Shown piece after piece: positions 18,663 through 28,044 of a stretch of 64,000 nt of DNA. The position numbers and the translations under genes were made by a program. The notes under the pieces were generated by a model. The model saw only the letters and a program-made list of their open reading frames with translations. It was not told where the DNA came from and did no database searches. Location: positions 4,588,001 to 4,652,000 of the forward strand of contig OZ244830.1 of assembly GCA_965220425.1 (NCBI GenBank). The letters run 5' to 3'. Positions within the stretch are counted from its first letter, which is position 1. Each line of letters opens with the position of its first letter. The stretch comes from Azophilus sp965220425 (GTDB lineage Bacteria > Pseudomonadota > Gammaproteobacteria > Pseudomonadales > Azotimanducaceae).

Positions 18663-20000
18663 TCAGGGCATGACGCCCTCGTAGTGCGTATTCCACACCA
18701 GGTGCACCCAGATGCTGGCGAAATAGCCGAGCGCGATCACCGGCATCCACTTCAGGTGCCCGAAGAAGGTATAGAAGCCCCGCGCCTGGCCCATGAGCGC
18801 CACGCCCGCTGCCGAACCGATGGACAGCATGCTGCCGCCGACACCGGCCGTCAGGGTCACCAGCAGCCATTGGGAGATATCCATGGTCGGGTTCATCTGC
18901 AGCACCGCGACCATGACCGGGATGTTGTCGACGATCGCCGAGAGGATGCCCACCATCGTGTTGGCGAAGGTGGGGCCGAGTTCCACGTACATGTACTGGG
19001 ATACGAGTTCCAGGTAGCCGACGAAGCCCAGGCCGCCGACGCACATGATGACGCCGAAGAAGAAGAGCAGCGTATCCCACTCGGCCCGGGCCACCTCGCG
19101 AAAGCTGTCGTACGGCTGGATGTCGCCCGCTTCGTTGCCGGCGGGCGCGCCCGCCGCAACCGGGGGTTTGCCGGTCTTGGCCAGATAGTGACCGAACACC
19201 TTGAGGTAGGCGAGGCCCGTCATCATGCCGAGGAAGGGCGGCAGGTGCAGGAAGTTGTGGAACGATACGGCGGTTGCCACGGTGCAGCCGAACAGGAACA
19301 TGATGCGCCTGGCGCCGCGCCGCATCACCACCTGTTCGTCAGCGACGCTCGGTTTGACGTTCTCGACGAAGAACGTCATGAACACGGCTGGAATGATGTA
19401 GTTGACAACCGATGGAACGAACAGCGCGAAGAAGGTCCAGAAATCGACGATGCCCCGCTGCCAGACCATCAGGGTGGTGATGTCGCCGAACGGGCTGAAG
19501 GCGCCGCCCGCATTCGCCGCGACCACGATGTTCACGCACCCGAGGCCGATGAAGCGCCTGTTGCCCTGGCCCACGGCCAGCAGCACCGCGCACATCACCA
19601 GCGCCGTGGTGAGATTGTCGATGATGGGCGAGAGGAAAAAACTGATGACGCCGGTTATCCAGAAAAGCTGCCTGAAGCTGAACCCGTGCCGGACGAGCCA
19701 GGAGCGCAGCGCATCGAATATGCGCCGCTCGCTCATCGAGTTGACGTAGGTCATGGCGCAGAGCAGGAACAGGAACAGTTCGCTGAACTCGATGAGGAAG
19801 TGCCGCACCGCCTGCTCGGCTTCGTGGGTCATGCCGCCGCTCGCGTACTGCTGGGCGATGAAGGCCCAGATGACCCCGGCGCCCAGCATCACGGGCACCG
19901 ATTTCCTGAGGTGCGTGAACTCTTCGGCGATCACCAGGGAATAGGAGAGGACGAAAACGACGATTACGGTGATTCCGACCCAGTGCGCAGTAAGATCCAT
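18663..20000 (-). CDS. nhaD: NhaD-type Na+/H+ antiporter
   Basis: 445 residues from ATG 20000; a TTG four codons upstream is possible, and GGGGTTGG lies upstream. The inner-membrane protein has about a dozen hydrophobic segments. NhaD/ion-transporter-superfamily motifs include FLLCAMTYVNSM, FFLSPIIDNLTTALVMCAVL, ANAGGAFSPFGDITTLMVWQ and the C-terminal DNIPVMVAVLQM...GVGGSMLSIGSAAGVALMG. It should exchange Na+ or Li+ for protons, fitting a saline habitat. No other transport gene is adjacent. Confidence 0.88.
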   Translation of the reverse strand: MDLTAHWVGITVIVVFVLSYSLVIAEEFTHLRKSVPVMLGAGVIWAFIAQQYASGGMTHEAEQAVRHFLIEFSELFLFLLCAMTYVNSMSERRIFDALRSWLVRHGFSFRQLFWITGVISFFLSPIIDNLTTALVMCAVLLAVGQGNRRFIGLGCVNIVVAANAGGAFSPFGDITTLMVWQRGIVDFWTFFALFVPSVVNYIIPAVFMTFFVENVKPSVADEQVVMRRGARRIMFLFGCTVATAVSFHNFLHLPPFLGMMTGLAYLKVFGHYLAKTGKPPVAAGAPAGNEAGDIQPYDSFREVARAEWDTLLFFFGVIMCVGGLGFVGYLELVSQYMYVELGPTFANTMVGILSAIVDNIPVMVAVLQMNPTMDISQWLLVTLTAGVGGSMLSIGSAAGVALMGQARGFYTFFGHLKWMPVIALGYFASIWVHLVWNTHYEGVMP

Positions 20001-20642
20001 GGTGTGTTCCAACCCCTTGCCTGTGTTCTTCTTCCTTGCCTTCCCTCAAGGCCCCGTCTGGCCGACCGGGCGCCCGAATGCGGGCGCAGTTTGCCAATAT
20101 CGCCGATCAGCGTACAGACTCCGATGGAACAACATCCACCCCCGACACCTCCGGACGGGCTTTCTCGGGCAGGACCGCGGCAAGGGTATCAGTCTCCCAT
20201 GCGGGGCCGGGGATTGCTCCGCGCCACCAGTGTCAATACGCCGATTACGGTCCGGGCCAAACTTGCATGCGGGCTATACGCACCACTGCCTGAACGACCT
20301 CATTGCCCGAGACGGCCATCGTATACGACATGCTACGAGGTGGAAAAGACTCGTTTGTTCCTTGCGTGTCCGCGCTGCGGCCGCGCCCGGAGTGGGAACT
20401 TGCATGGCAAAATTTTGCCGCGGAGGCATGAAGTTGCGTGATTGGCCTGTTGTCGCTTCCACGTAACAGATTTTCAACCCATTGATAGTCAGGTATTTCA
20501 AGCCAGTCGTGTTGAACAGGATGCCGGCTGTCGGCAATCGGGTCCGAATCGCTGTTCCCCGCGCGTCGGCGGCTCGGCCCCGCGCCCCTCAATTCGCCCA
20601 CGATCCCCGTTACAATGCGCGGTTTTCGCGGGGATGGCTTGC
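20001..20642. other. Non-coding interval between nhaD and the cysteine-synthase-like gene
   Basis: About 640 bases with no supported gene; it must hold promoters for both diverging genes. The one clear structure is a perfect 14-base palindrome, GGCAAAATTTTGCC, at 20406-20419, which could be an operator site. Remaining open frames are short and lack family features. Confidence 0.4.
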
Positions 20643-21620
20643 ATGACAACCCTGGACGGGTTCACCGGCAGCATCGGCAACACGCCGCTCATACGCATCA
20701 GGAGCCTGAGCGAGGAAACGGGTTGCGACATTCTCGGCAAGGCCGAGTTTCTGAATCCCGGTGGATCCGTCAAGGATCGTGCGGCGCTGTGGATGGTGCG
20801 GGAACACGAACAGAGTGGCGCGCTCAAACCCGGAGGCACCGTCGTCGAAGGGACGGCCGGCAACACAGGCATCGGCCTCGCCCATGTCTGCAACGAGCGC
20901 GGCTATCCCTGCGTCATCTACATGCCGGACAACCAATCACCGGAGAAGGTCGAGATCCTCAAGACCCTTGGCGCCGAGGTTCGCGTCGTCGCCACGGTTC
21001 CCTACAAGGACCCCATGAACTACCAGAAGCAGGCGGGGCGCTATGCCGAATCGCTCAAGAATGCCGTATGGGCAAACCAGTTCGACAACGTGGCCAACCG
21101 GCTCGCGCACTACGAGTCGACGGGACCGGAAATCTGGGAACAGACCGCCGGCGGCATCGATGCTTTTACCTGCTCCGTAGGCACCGGCGGCACGCTGGCG
21201 GGCGTCTCCCGCTACCTGAAGGAACAACGCCATGACATTCGCATCATCCTGGCCGACCCCCATGGCAGCGCCCTCTACAACTGGGTGATGACCGGCGAGG
21301 CCGTGATGACGCCGGGACCGTCCATCACCGAAGGCATCGGCAACAGCCGGGTGACCGACAACCTGGCCGGCGCCGAGATAGACGATGCGGTGCAGGTAAA
21401 CGACCAGCGCATGGTGACCATGGTCTACGACATGCTGCGCGGCGAAGGCTGGTTCTTCGGTTCAAGCACCGGCATCAATCTTTGCGCCGCGGTGGAGGAG
21501 GCCGAGTCGCTGGGCCCCGGCCACACGATCGTCTCCGTGCTGGCGGACGCGGGTCACAAATATCAGTCGAGCCTGTTCAACCGGAAATTTCTGGCCGAGC
21601 GAGGATTGTCCCCCGACTAG
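20643..21620 (+). CDS. Cysteine synthase family PLP enzyme
   Basis: 325 residues from ATG 20643 with GGGGA upstream; ATG 20634 is an in-frame alternative. Fold-type II PLP signatures: IGNTPLIRI, NPGGSVKDR with Lys44 as the likely Schiff-base lysine, EGTAGNTGIGLA, CSVGTGGTLAG for phosphate binding, and the C-terminal SSTGINL. Such enzymes make cysteine from O-acetylserine and sulfide or carry out beta-replacement. Insertions such as PYKDPMNYQKQAGRYAES separate it from plain CysK, so the exact substrate is left open. Confidence 0.85.
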   Translation: MTTLDGFTGSIGNTPLIRIRSLSEETGCDILGKAEFLNPGGSVKDRAALWMVREHEQSGALKPGGTVVEGTAGNTGIGLAHVCNERGYPCVIYMPDNQSPEKVEILKTLGAEVRVVATVPYKDPMNYQKQAGRYAESLKNAVWANQFDNVANRLAHYESTGPEIWEQTAGGIDAFTCSVGTGGTLAGVSRYLKEQRHDIRIILADPHGSALYNWVMTGEAVMTPGPSITEGIGNSRVTDNLAGAEIDDAVQVNDQRMVTMVYDMLRGEGWFFGSSTGINLCAAVEEAESLGPGHTIVSVLADAGHKYQSSLFNRKFLAERGLSPD

Positions 21621-21629
21621 TGCTCCGTA

Positions 21630-22463
21630 CTATCTCCCGTTGAACACCGGCTGCCGTTTCTCCACGAAAGCCCGGGCCGCGTTGCGATGGTCCTCCGTCA
21701 GGCCGGTATGCACATGGTGCGTCGCTTCCAGGTCGAGGCACTCGACAACGCTGCCGCCCATGGCCGCGCGGTTGAAGTTCTCCTTCATGTACCGGTAAGC
21801 GGCGGTCGGGCCGGAGGCAAGCCGCCGGGCAAGCGCCATGGTCTCGGCTTCGAGCCGTGCGGCGGGCACGACCCTGTTGGCTATTCCGAGCTGCAGACAT
21901 TCATCCGCGCCAACTCGGTCCGAGAGGAAGTAGAGTTCCTTCGCCTTGCCGCTGCCGACGAGGTTCGACAGGAAGAAGCTGCCCCCGTAATCGCCGCTGA
22001 ACCCCACCCGGGCAAATGCCGTGGTAATGAAGGCGGAATCCGCCATGATGCGTAGATCCGCGGAAAGCGCCAGGGACAGGCCCGCGCCGGCAGCGGGACC
22101 GGGCAGCGAAGCCAGCACCGGTTTCGGCATCAGGTACATGCGGCCCGCCGTACCGCGCTGATTGAGCCGTTGATGGTGAATGCGCTCGTCCAGGCTCGGC
22201 CCCGGGCCGCCGGCCGCGCCGCCTCGTGCCGCCATGCCCTTGACATCGCCGCCCGCACAGAAGGCGCCGCCGGCGCCCGTGAGCACCACGCAGCGAATCG
22301 CCGCATCGCGTTCGGCACGGTCGAGCACGGTTGCCAGGGCGCCGTTCATCGCCGAACTCATGGCGTTGCGCGCCTGTGGCCGGTTCAGGGTGATTACGGC
22401 CACACCGTCCTCCTCGTGGGCCAGCAGGTCCCCGGTGCCCGTATCGATAGCCGCTTTCGTCAT
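21630..22463 (-). CDS. Enoyl-CoA hydratase/isomerase family protein
   Basis: 277 residues from ATG 22463, preceded by AAAGGAACGG; a TTG six codons upstream is weaker. Crotonase-fold features: ITLNRPQARNAMSSAM near the N-terminus, the oxyanion loop GAGGAFCAGGDVKGMAARG, then KPVLASLPGPAAGAGLSLAL and GFSGDYGGSFFL. It probably hydrates or isomerises an acyl-CoA in fatty acid or aromatic breakdown; the substrate cannot be read from sequence. It converges on the cysteine-synthase-like gene with a 9-base gap. Confidence 0.85.
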   Translation of the reverse strand: MTKAAIDTGTGDLLAHEEDGVAVITLNRPQARNAMSSAMNGALATVLDRAERDAAIRCVVLTGAGGAFCAGGDVKGMAARGGAAGGPGPSLDERIHHQRLNQRGTAGRMYLMPKPVLASLPGPAAGAGLSLALSADLRIMADSAFITTAFARVGFSGDYGGSFFLSNLVGSGKAKELYFLSDRVGADECLQLGIANRVVPAARLEAETMALARRLASGPTAAYRYMKENFNRAAMGGSVVECLDLEATHHVHTGLTEDHRNAARAFVEKRQPVFNGR

Positions 22464-22540
22464 CGCCGTTCCTTTGTCCAATGTTTTCGACAGCCGCCGC
22501 CAGGAAAGAGGCGCCTTGTTTACGCAGCGTTCAGGCTTGC

Positions 22541-22978
22541 CTACGGCACCTCGCCGCGAACGTAGTGCTCAAGGTTCTCGATGGTGCTGGCCTGCTCGTC
22601 GATGATCGCGGAGAACAGGTCTCTGAGGCTCAACATGCCGGTCACGACGCCTTGGTCGATAACCGGCAGATGGCGGATGTGGTGATTCTTCATCAAGGCG
22701 ACGCATTCATCGCTGTGGTGGCGGGAAGTTGCCGAGATGACATTCGACGTCATGATCTCCGACACCCGGGTCTGCTTGGAGGATTTGTCCTTCAGAATCA
22801 CCTTGCGGGTGTAGTCCCGCTCCGAGATGATGCCCACGGGCTGCCCCTCCCGCATGACCAGCAGGGCGCCCACCTCCCGTTCGGCCATCATCGCGATCGC
22901 ATCGTATACCGTGTCCACGGGGCCGATGCTGTAGATGCCCCCGCCCTTGGCTTTCAGGATATTGCGGACCGTTTGCAT
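22541..22978 (-). CDS. CBS-domain pair protein
   Basis: 145 residues from ATG 22978, with GGGAGAA nine bases upstream. The whole protein is two CBS motifs: the first spans about 5-60 (YDAIAMMAEREVGALLVM, VGIISERDYTRKVI) and the second about 75-130 (CVALMKNHHIRHLPVID, VTGMLSLRDLFSAII). Stand-alone CBS pairs bind adenine nucleotides and act as energy sensors for partner proteins. Lies 77 bases downstream of the enoyl-CoA hydratase gene start on the same strand. Partner unknown. Confidence 0.87.
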   Translation of the reverse strand: MQTVRNILKAKGGGIYSIGPVDTVYDAIAMMAEREVGALLVMREGQPVGIISERDYTRKVILKDKSSKQTRVSEIMTSNVISATSRHHSDECVALMKNHHIRHLPVIDQGVVTGMLSLRDLFSAIIDEQASTIENLEHYVRGEVP

Positions 22979-23230
22979 GGTCTTCTCCCATCGAGTTGCC
23001 GATGCGCCAGATTGTGTGTGGTGCGCGCTGGAATGACAAATCCCGCTCAATCGGACCTCGGACAGAGACGAATCGGGACCCGCCCTCACCGGGATCGCGT
23101 TCCTCGAAGCCGCGCTACTCAGCCAGGGCCGCGCCCGGCTCAGGCGGTCATTGTAGCGAAGCGATGGAGCCGTGGTATAACAGTTTGGGGAGGGACCGGT
23201 GCCCCGACCCGGGAACAATCAGGAAATCAA

Positions 23231-23920
23231 ATGACTACCGACGACTCCGGTGGGCGTTCGGGTGTGCGCTATGAAGCCGACGATACCCCTCCGCTGCCAC
23301 TGACGTTCGGCCTCGGCCTGCAGCTTGCGGTACTCGCCATCGGCGGCATCGTCCTGACGCCAGCCATCATCGTCCGCGCCGCGGGCGGCAGCGAGGCCTT
23401 CCTGAGTTGGGCGGTATTCGCCGCGGTGGCGGTCAGCGGCGTGACCACCGTGCTGCAGGCGGTGCGCCTGGGCCGGTTCGGGTCGGGCTACGTGCTGCTC
23501 ATGGGTACATCCGGCGCCTTCATCGCGGTGAGCGTCACGGCGATCGCCGAGGGCGGGCCGGCCATGCTCGCGACACTGGTCGTCATCTCTTCCCTGTTCC
23601 AGTTCGCACTGTCGACGCGGCTGTCGCTCTTCCGGCGCATCCTCACCCCCACGGTGATTGGCGCCGTGATCATGCTGATCGCCGTCACGGTGATGCCGAT
23701 CGTCTTCGACATGCTGAAAGTCCGGCCCGAAGGCGCCCCGGCAACCGCGCCCGCGCTGGCCGCCGCCGTGACGCTCTTCGTCATTCTCGGCATCGCGCTG
23801 AAGGCGGCGGGCGCGCTGCGGCTGTTGCGGCATCTCGCGTCATCGGTTCGCCACCAGCAATATCACGATACCGACATACTCACCGTTCGGGTCGACGCCG
23901 CAAGCCGCAATCCTCTTTGA
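23231..23920 (+). pseudogene. Truncated NCS2 (xanthine/uracil) permease
   Basis: From ATG 23231 (AGGAAATCAA upstream) the frame encodes an N-terminal half of an NCS2 nucleobase transporter: PLTFGLGLQLAVLAIGGIVLTPAIIVRAAGG, GSGYVLLMGTSGAFIA, and LTPTVIGAVIMLIAVTVM. After the sixth or seventh membrane segment (about residue 200) similarity stops and a short unrelated tail, HQQYHDTDIL..., leads to a stop at 229. Full-length members have about 430-550 residues and 14 segments, so the 3' half has been lost by deletion. Function is unlikely. Confidence 0.7.
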
Positions 23921-24006
23921 TCTACGCCACCAACCGTGCGGCGGTGGTGGACGGGGAACGGCACTTGGGCTAAGTTGGCGTTCTTGTACGACCGGAGAGC
24001 AGGGCG

Positions 24007-24408
24007 TTGAGCGGGGCGGATCTGAAAAGGGCTGGACTGAAGGTAACGCTGCCCCGCCTGAAGGTGCTGGAGGTGCTCAGCGGCGTCGAGCCCCACCACA
24101 TGAGCGCGGAGGATGTCTACAAGCGCCTCATCGAGCAGGAAGAATCCGTCGGCCTCGCCACGGTCTACCGGGTACTCACCCAGTTCGAGGCGGCCGGCAT
24201 CGTCGAACGCCACAACTTCGACGACGGACACAGCGTCTACGAACTCTCGGCCGGCGACCACCACGATCACATGGTCGACATCGACACCGGCCAGGTCATG
24301 GAGTTCGTCAACGAGCGTATCGAAGCCCTGCAGCGGGAAATCGCGGAGGAACAGGGTTTCGAGTTGATGGACCATCAACTCGTGCTTTACGTCCGCAAGA
24401 AGAAGTAG
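24007..24408 (+). CDS. fur: Ferric uptake regulator Fur
   Basis: 133 residues from a TTG start at 24007 with GGAGAGCAGGG upstream. Winged-helix DNA-binding part: KVTLPRLKVLEVL, MSAEDVYKRL, GLATVYRVLTQFEAAGIV. Metal and dimer part: HHDHM at 85-89 and ELMDHQLVLYVRKKK at the C-terminus. The first Cys-X2-Cys pair of E. coli Fur is replaced by DIDT at 91-94, as in Pseudomonas Fur, so structural zinc is not bound there. It should repress iron-uptake genes under iron sufficiency. feoAB starts 128 bases downstream behind a candidate Fur box. Confidence 0.9.
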   Translation: MSGADLKRAGLKVTLPRLKVLEVLSGVEPHHMSAEDVYKRLIEQEESVGLATVYRVLTQFEAAGIVERHNFDDGHSVYELSAGDHHDHMVDIDTGQVMEFVNERIEALQREIAEEQGFELMDHQLVLYVRKKK

Positions 24409-24485
24409 CGCCCAATTCAGGTCCCATCCGATTCACCGGGCCTGCTGGAGCTCGCCCGGATGCCCGGGCACGTTACGTAGTTGCA

Positions 24486-24504
24486 AATAAGAATACTTTC
24501 TATT
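24486..24504 (+). promoter_or_regulatory. Candidate Fur box before feoA
   Basis: The sequence AATAAGAATACTTTCTATT matches the 19-base E. coli Fur consensus at 11 positions, including the outer ATAA/TAT and central ATA. It has dyad symmetry (AAATA...TATTT) and lies in an AT-rich patch 32 bases before the feoA start. Fits iron-dependent repression of feoAB by the adjacent fur product. Confidence 0.55.
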
Positions 24505-24535
24505 TAAATACGTACAAACCCTAACTGCCACGGTC

Positions 24536-24766
24536 ATGACACTCCGCCTGTCCGACCTCAATCCCGGAGACCGCGCGCGTGTCGCCGGCATCGCACCACA
24601 ATCGCCCTACGGCCAGAAATTGCTGCGGCTTGGACTGATCCCGGGAACCAGCTTTCAGGTGAAGCGCCAGGCGCCGCTGGGCGACCCCGTCGAGATCGCC
24701 TTTCGCGGATTCTCCCTTGCACTCAGGCCGGCTGAGGCGGACTGTCTGCGGATAGAGAAGCAGTGA
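24536..24766 (+). CDS. feoA: Ferrous iron transport protein A
   Basis: 76 residues from ATG 24536. FeoA SH3-like fold: LSDLNPGDRARVAGI, KLLRLGLIPGTSFQVKRQAPLGDPVEIAFRGFSLALRPAEA. This small cytosolic protein assists FeoB in Fe2+ uptake. Its stop overlaps the feoB start by GTGA, so the two are translated together. A candidate Fur box lies upstream. Confidence 0.92.
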   Translation: MTLRLSDLNPGDRARVAGIAPQSPYGQKLLRLGLIPGTSFQVKRQAPLGDPVEIAFRGFSLALRPAEADCLRIEKQ

Positions 24767-26856
24767 CCACCGTTGCGCTGATCGGCAATCCGAATTCCGG
24801 AAAGTCGACCCTTTTCAATGCCCTGACCGGAGCCCGCCAGAGGGTCGGCAATTGGCCCGGCGTAACCGTCGAACGAAAAACCGGCCGTTACCGCCACGCG
24901 GGCCGGACGGTCGACGCGGTCGACCTGCCCGGCGCCTATGCACTGGAGTCTCCCGCCGCTGCTGTCGATGAGCAAATCGTCCAGCAATACGTGGCCGACA
25001 ACCGGGCCGACGTTCTGGTCAACGTCATCGATGCCTCGAGCCTCGCCAGGGGCCTGTATCTGACCCTCGAACTGCTCGAACGGGGCCGGCCACTGGTGGT
25101 GGCGCTGAACATGATGGATGTCGCCGACAAGCACGGCTGTCACATCGACGCCTTTGCGCTTGCCAAGCGGCTTGGGTGCCCGGTTGTGCCGCTGATCGCG
25201 ACGCATAACGACGGCGTCGATGCGCTCAAGGACGCCGTCATGACCCGCTCCGCCGGTTGGCAGACGGCGCCACGCCCGCCCTCCGCGAATCCCCAGGCCC
25301 GCTACGCGGAGGTCGACGGATTACTGGCGGGATGTCTCTCCACAACGCCGGTTCGGCCCACCCTCACCGACCGGATCGACCGGGTGGTGCTGAATCGCTT
25401 CCTGGCATTCCCGATCTTTCTCGGCGTCATGTACCTGATGTTCATGTTCGCGATCAATGTCGGATCGGCCTTCATCGACTTCTTCGACATCGCCGGCGCC
25501 GCCCTCTTCGTCGAAGCGCCGAGGCAACTGCTGACAACCCTGGGGCTGCCACAATGGGCAGTCGTCTTTCTGGCGGACGGGGCCGGCGGCGGCGTACAAC
25601 TGGTCGGCACGTTCATACCGGTCATCGGCTGCCTGTTTCTGGCCCTTTCCTTCCTCGAGGACTCGGGATACATGGGACGCGTCGCCTTCATCGTCGACCG
25701 GCTCCTGCGCGCGCTCGGCCTGCCCGGCAAGTCCTTCGTGCCGCTCATTGTCGGCTTCGGCTGCAACGTGCCCGCGGTCATGGCAACGCGCACCCTCGAT
25801 AACGAACCCGACCGCATTCTGACGACGATCATGGCACCCTACATGTCATGCGGCGCCCGGCTGACGGTCTATGCCCTGTTCGCCGCGGCGTTCTTTCCCT
25901 CCGGCGGACAAAACGTCGTTTTCGGCCTGTACCTGATCGGCATCGTGGTGGCCGTGGTCTCCGCCACCATCGTCCGCAGGCATCTCATTGCGGCACCCGC
26001 CGGAACCTTCCTGCTGGAACTGCCCGCCTACCACATGCCGACCGTCAAGGGCCTGTTGCTGCAGACCTGGCAACGCCTCAAGGGATTCGTCGTGCGCGCC
26101 GGCAAGGCGATCGTGCTGGTCGTCGTGATCCTGAATACGGTGAACTCGATCGGCGCCGACGGCAGCATCGGCAACGAGAACAGCGAGAACTCCGTTCTCT
26201 CGGCCATAGGCCGGACCATTACGCCGGCATTTCACCCCATGGGCATCGACCAGGACAACTGGCCCGCCACGGTTGGCATCTTTACCGGCATCTTCGCCAA
26301 GGAAGTGGTGGTCGGTACCCTGGATGCGCTATACGCCCCGCAAACCGAAGCGGATGAAACCGGCCTGCTGACGATGCTGGGGGCCGCGGCCGCGAGCGTG
26401 CCGGACAATCTGGCGGAACTGGGCGGCGCCGTCGCGGACCCGCTCGGCCTCAAGCTCGACTCGCTGGGCGATGCCGAGGCGACCGCGGCCGATCAGCAGG
26501 TGGAACTGGACACCATCGCCGTCATGCGAACGCTGTTCCACGGCGAACTCGGCGCGTTCAGTTACCTGCTGTTCATTCTGCTGTACATGCCGTGCGTCGC
26601 GACCATCGGCGTCATCTACAAGGAAATCGGCTCCTTCTGGGCGATCTTCTCCACCGCGTGGTCGGTGATCATGGCCTACAGCGTGGCAGTGGTCGTCTAC
26701 CAGATCGGCGTCTGGAGCATCGATCCCGGCGCCGCTGCCGGTTGGCTGGGGATGGCGATCGGATTGGCCGCAACCGGCTTTACGCTACTCATCCAATGGG
26801 GCAAAAGACGGCGCCGCGACGGGAACCTGATACCTGTCCTGCAGGTTTCCGAATAG
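24763..26856 (+). CDS. feoB: Ferrous iron transporter FeoB
   Basis: 697 residues from GTG 24763, overlapping the feoA stop by four bases. N-terminal G domain: GNPNSGKST (8-16), WPGVTVE switch region, DLPG (54-57), NMMD (116-119). Then a helical spacer and a membrane part with two Gate motifs: FLEDSGYMGRVAFIVDR...GFGCNVPA and the later YMPCVATIGVIYKE. It imports Fe2+ across the inner membrane in a GTP-dependent manner. No feoC follows. Length is normal for the family. Confidence 0.95.
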   Translation: MTTVALIGNPNSGKSTLFNALTGARQRVGNWPGVTVERKTGRYRHAGRTVDAVDLPGAYALESPAAAVDEQIVQQYVADNRADVLVNVIDASSLARGLYLTLELLERGRPLVVALNMMDVADKHGCHIDAFALAKRLGCPVVPLIATHNDGVDALKDAVMTRSAGWQTAPRPPSANPQARYAEVDGLLAGCLSTTPVRPTLTDRIDRVVLNRFLAFPIFLGVMYLMFMFAINVGSAFIDFFDIAGAALFVEAPRQLLTTLGLPQWAVVFLADGAGGGVQLVGTFIPVIGCLFLALSFLEDSGYMGRVAFIVDRLLRALGLPGKSFVPLIVGFGCNVPAVMATRTLDNEPDRILTTIMAPYMSCGARLTVYALFAAAFFPSGGQNVVFGLYLIGIVVAVVSATIVRRHLIAAPAGTFLLELPAYHMPTVKGLLLQTWQRLKGFVVRAGKAIVLVVVILNTVNSIGADGSIGNENSENSVLSAIGRTITPAFHPMGIDQDNWPATVGIFTGIFAKEVVVGTLDALYAPQTEADETGLLTMLGAAAASVPDNLAELGGAVADPLGLKLDSLGDAEATAADQQVELDTIAVMRTLFHGELGAFSYLLFILLYMPCVATIGVIYKEIGSFWAIFSTAWSVIMAYSVAVVVYQIGVWSIDPGAAAGWLGMAIGLAATGFTLLIQWGKRRRRDGNLIPVLQVSE

Positions 26857-26888
26857 TTGGAACGTAAGCGATCGGAGTCCGGCTCCCT

Positions 26889-27770
26889 TCAAAGGTCGTC
26901 CGCCGGCTCTTTCTGCCCTGAAAGCCGCCAGTGGAGTTGCATGTGGCGGAGCGTGGAAACCTGGTCGCCCCGCAGCCTGCAGATGCGCGCCAGATTGTAG
27001 TGTGCATCCGGTACGTCGGGCGCCATTCGGTAGTGGTCGGCCGCCTGTTCGAGTTCATCGAGTTCGTCGAATATCGTGCCGAGATTGTAATGGGCAAGCT
27101 GATGTTCGCCGGCAACGGCCAGCGCCTGGCCGTAGTGTTGTTTGGCCCGCTTGAAATCACCCTTGAGTTGATGGAGACGCCCCAGGTTGACGTGGGCGTC
27201 CGCATTCTCCGGATCGAGTTGCAAAGCCCGCCGATAGCATTCCGGCGCCTTGCCGACATCCACTTCCTCAAGGTCGAGACCCAGGTTGTACCACTCGTCG
27301 CTGCTCAACTCTTCGGTCTCGACGGCAGCGGCCACATGGTTGTTCGCCACCACCGCCACGATGTCCGCAAGTTCCCGAACCGCAAAGTCGAAGTGACCCT
27401 GGCCGGTCGCGACGTTCCAGATCTGCCGGTCGCTGCTGACCACCACATTGCCGCCGTCGGCGAATATGCGCACGCCGGCGAGCGATGAGACGGACTTGAG
27501 TTCCGCCTTCAGTTTGCCGAGCGCCCGGTAGACATCTCGAGTGCTCACCTCGGCATCCATCAGCCCCTTGGCCATGCGCAACAGCACGATGTCCTGGAAC
27601 CGGAACCGGTATTCGCGGCTGGAACCGCGTTGCGGGTCCAGCAGTTCGCGACGAACGTAGTGGCGCACCTGGGAGGGCTTCAAGCCGATCAGATCCGCGA
27701 CTTCCCTGGTGCTGTAACCGCCTAAGCGAGTCTGATCGGGTTTCTGGCTGGAAACCGAACCCTTGGGCAC
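26889..27770 (-). CDS. MerR-like HTH protein with TPR domain
   Basis: 293 residues from GTG 27770. Residues 17-85 form a MerR-type winged helix: GGYSTREVADLIGLKPSQVRHYVRRELLDP, then FRFQDIVLLRMAKGLMDA. The C-terminal half (about 160-280) has three or four TPR motifs (WYNLGLDLEEVD, AHVNLGRLHQLKGDFKRAKQHYGQAL, AHYNLGTIFDELDELEQAADHY). The conserved middle (LSSVSSLAGVRIFADGGNVVV-like) is known from other proteobacterial MerR-TPR fusions without assigned role. The TPRs probably contact a partner protein. Target genes unknown. Confidence 0.8.
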   Translation of the reverse strand: MPKGSVSSQKPDQTRLGGYSTREVADLIGLKPSQVRHYVRRELLDPQRGSSREYRFRFQDIVLLRMAKGLMDAEVSTRDVYRALGKLKAELKSVSSLAGVRIFADGGNVVVSSDRQIWNVATGQGHFDFAVRELADIVAVVANNHVAAAVETEELSSDEWYNLGLDLEEVDVGKAPECYRRALQLDPENADAHVNLGRLHQLKGDFKRAKQHYGQALAVAGEHQLAHYNLGTIFDELDELEQAADHYRMAPDVPDAHYNLARICRLRGDQVSTLRHMQLHWRLSGQKEPADDL

Positions 27771-28044
27771 TGCATCGATACCTTATGATGAATTTTCCCA
27801 ACTCCGCCGCGCACCCGGTTCGCACGTGAACGCCGTTTGCGGCAGCGACACACTCCCCACTACCACTCTGTGACGGTGGATCGGAAACGCCGAAGGGGAA
27901 TGCCCGCTCAGTTAAGATAATGCGCCATTCAAGCCGGCGCAAACATTGCCCCGCCGGTACGCTGTTTTGCGGTCGGCAGCGCACTCGGACGGAAAATTCA
28001 GCGCACGCGTGAATCTCCCGGGCGAGCGTGGCGGCGAGCTGCGA

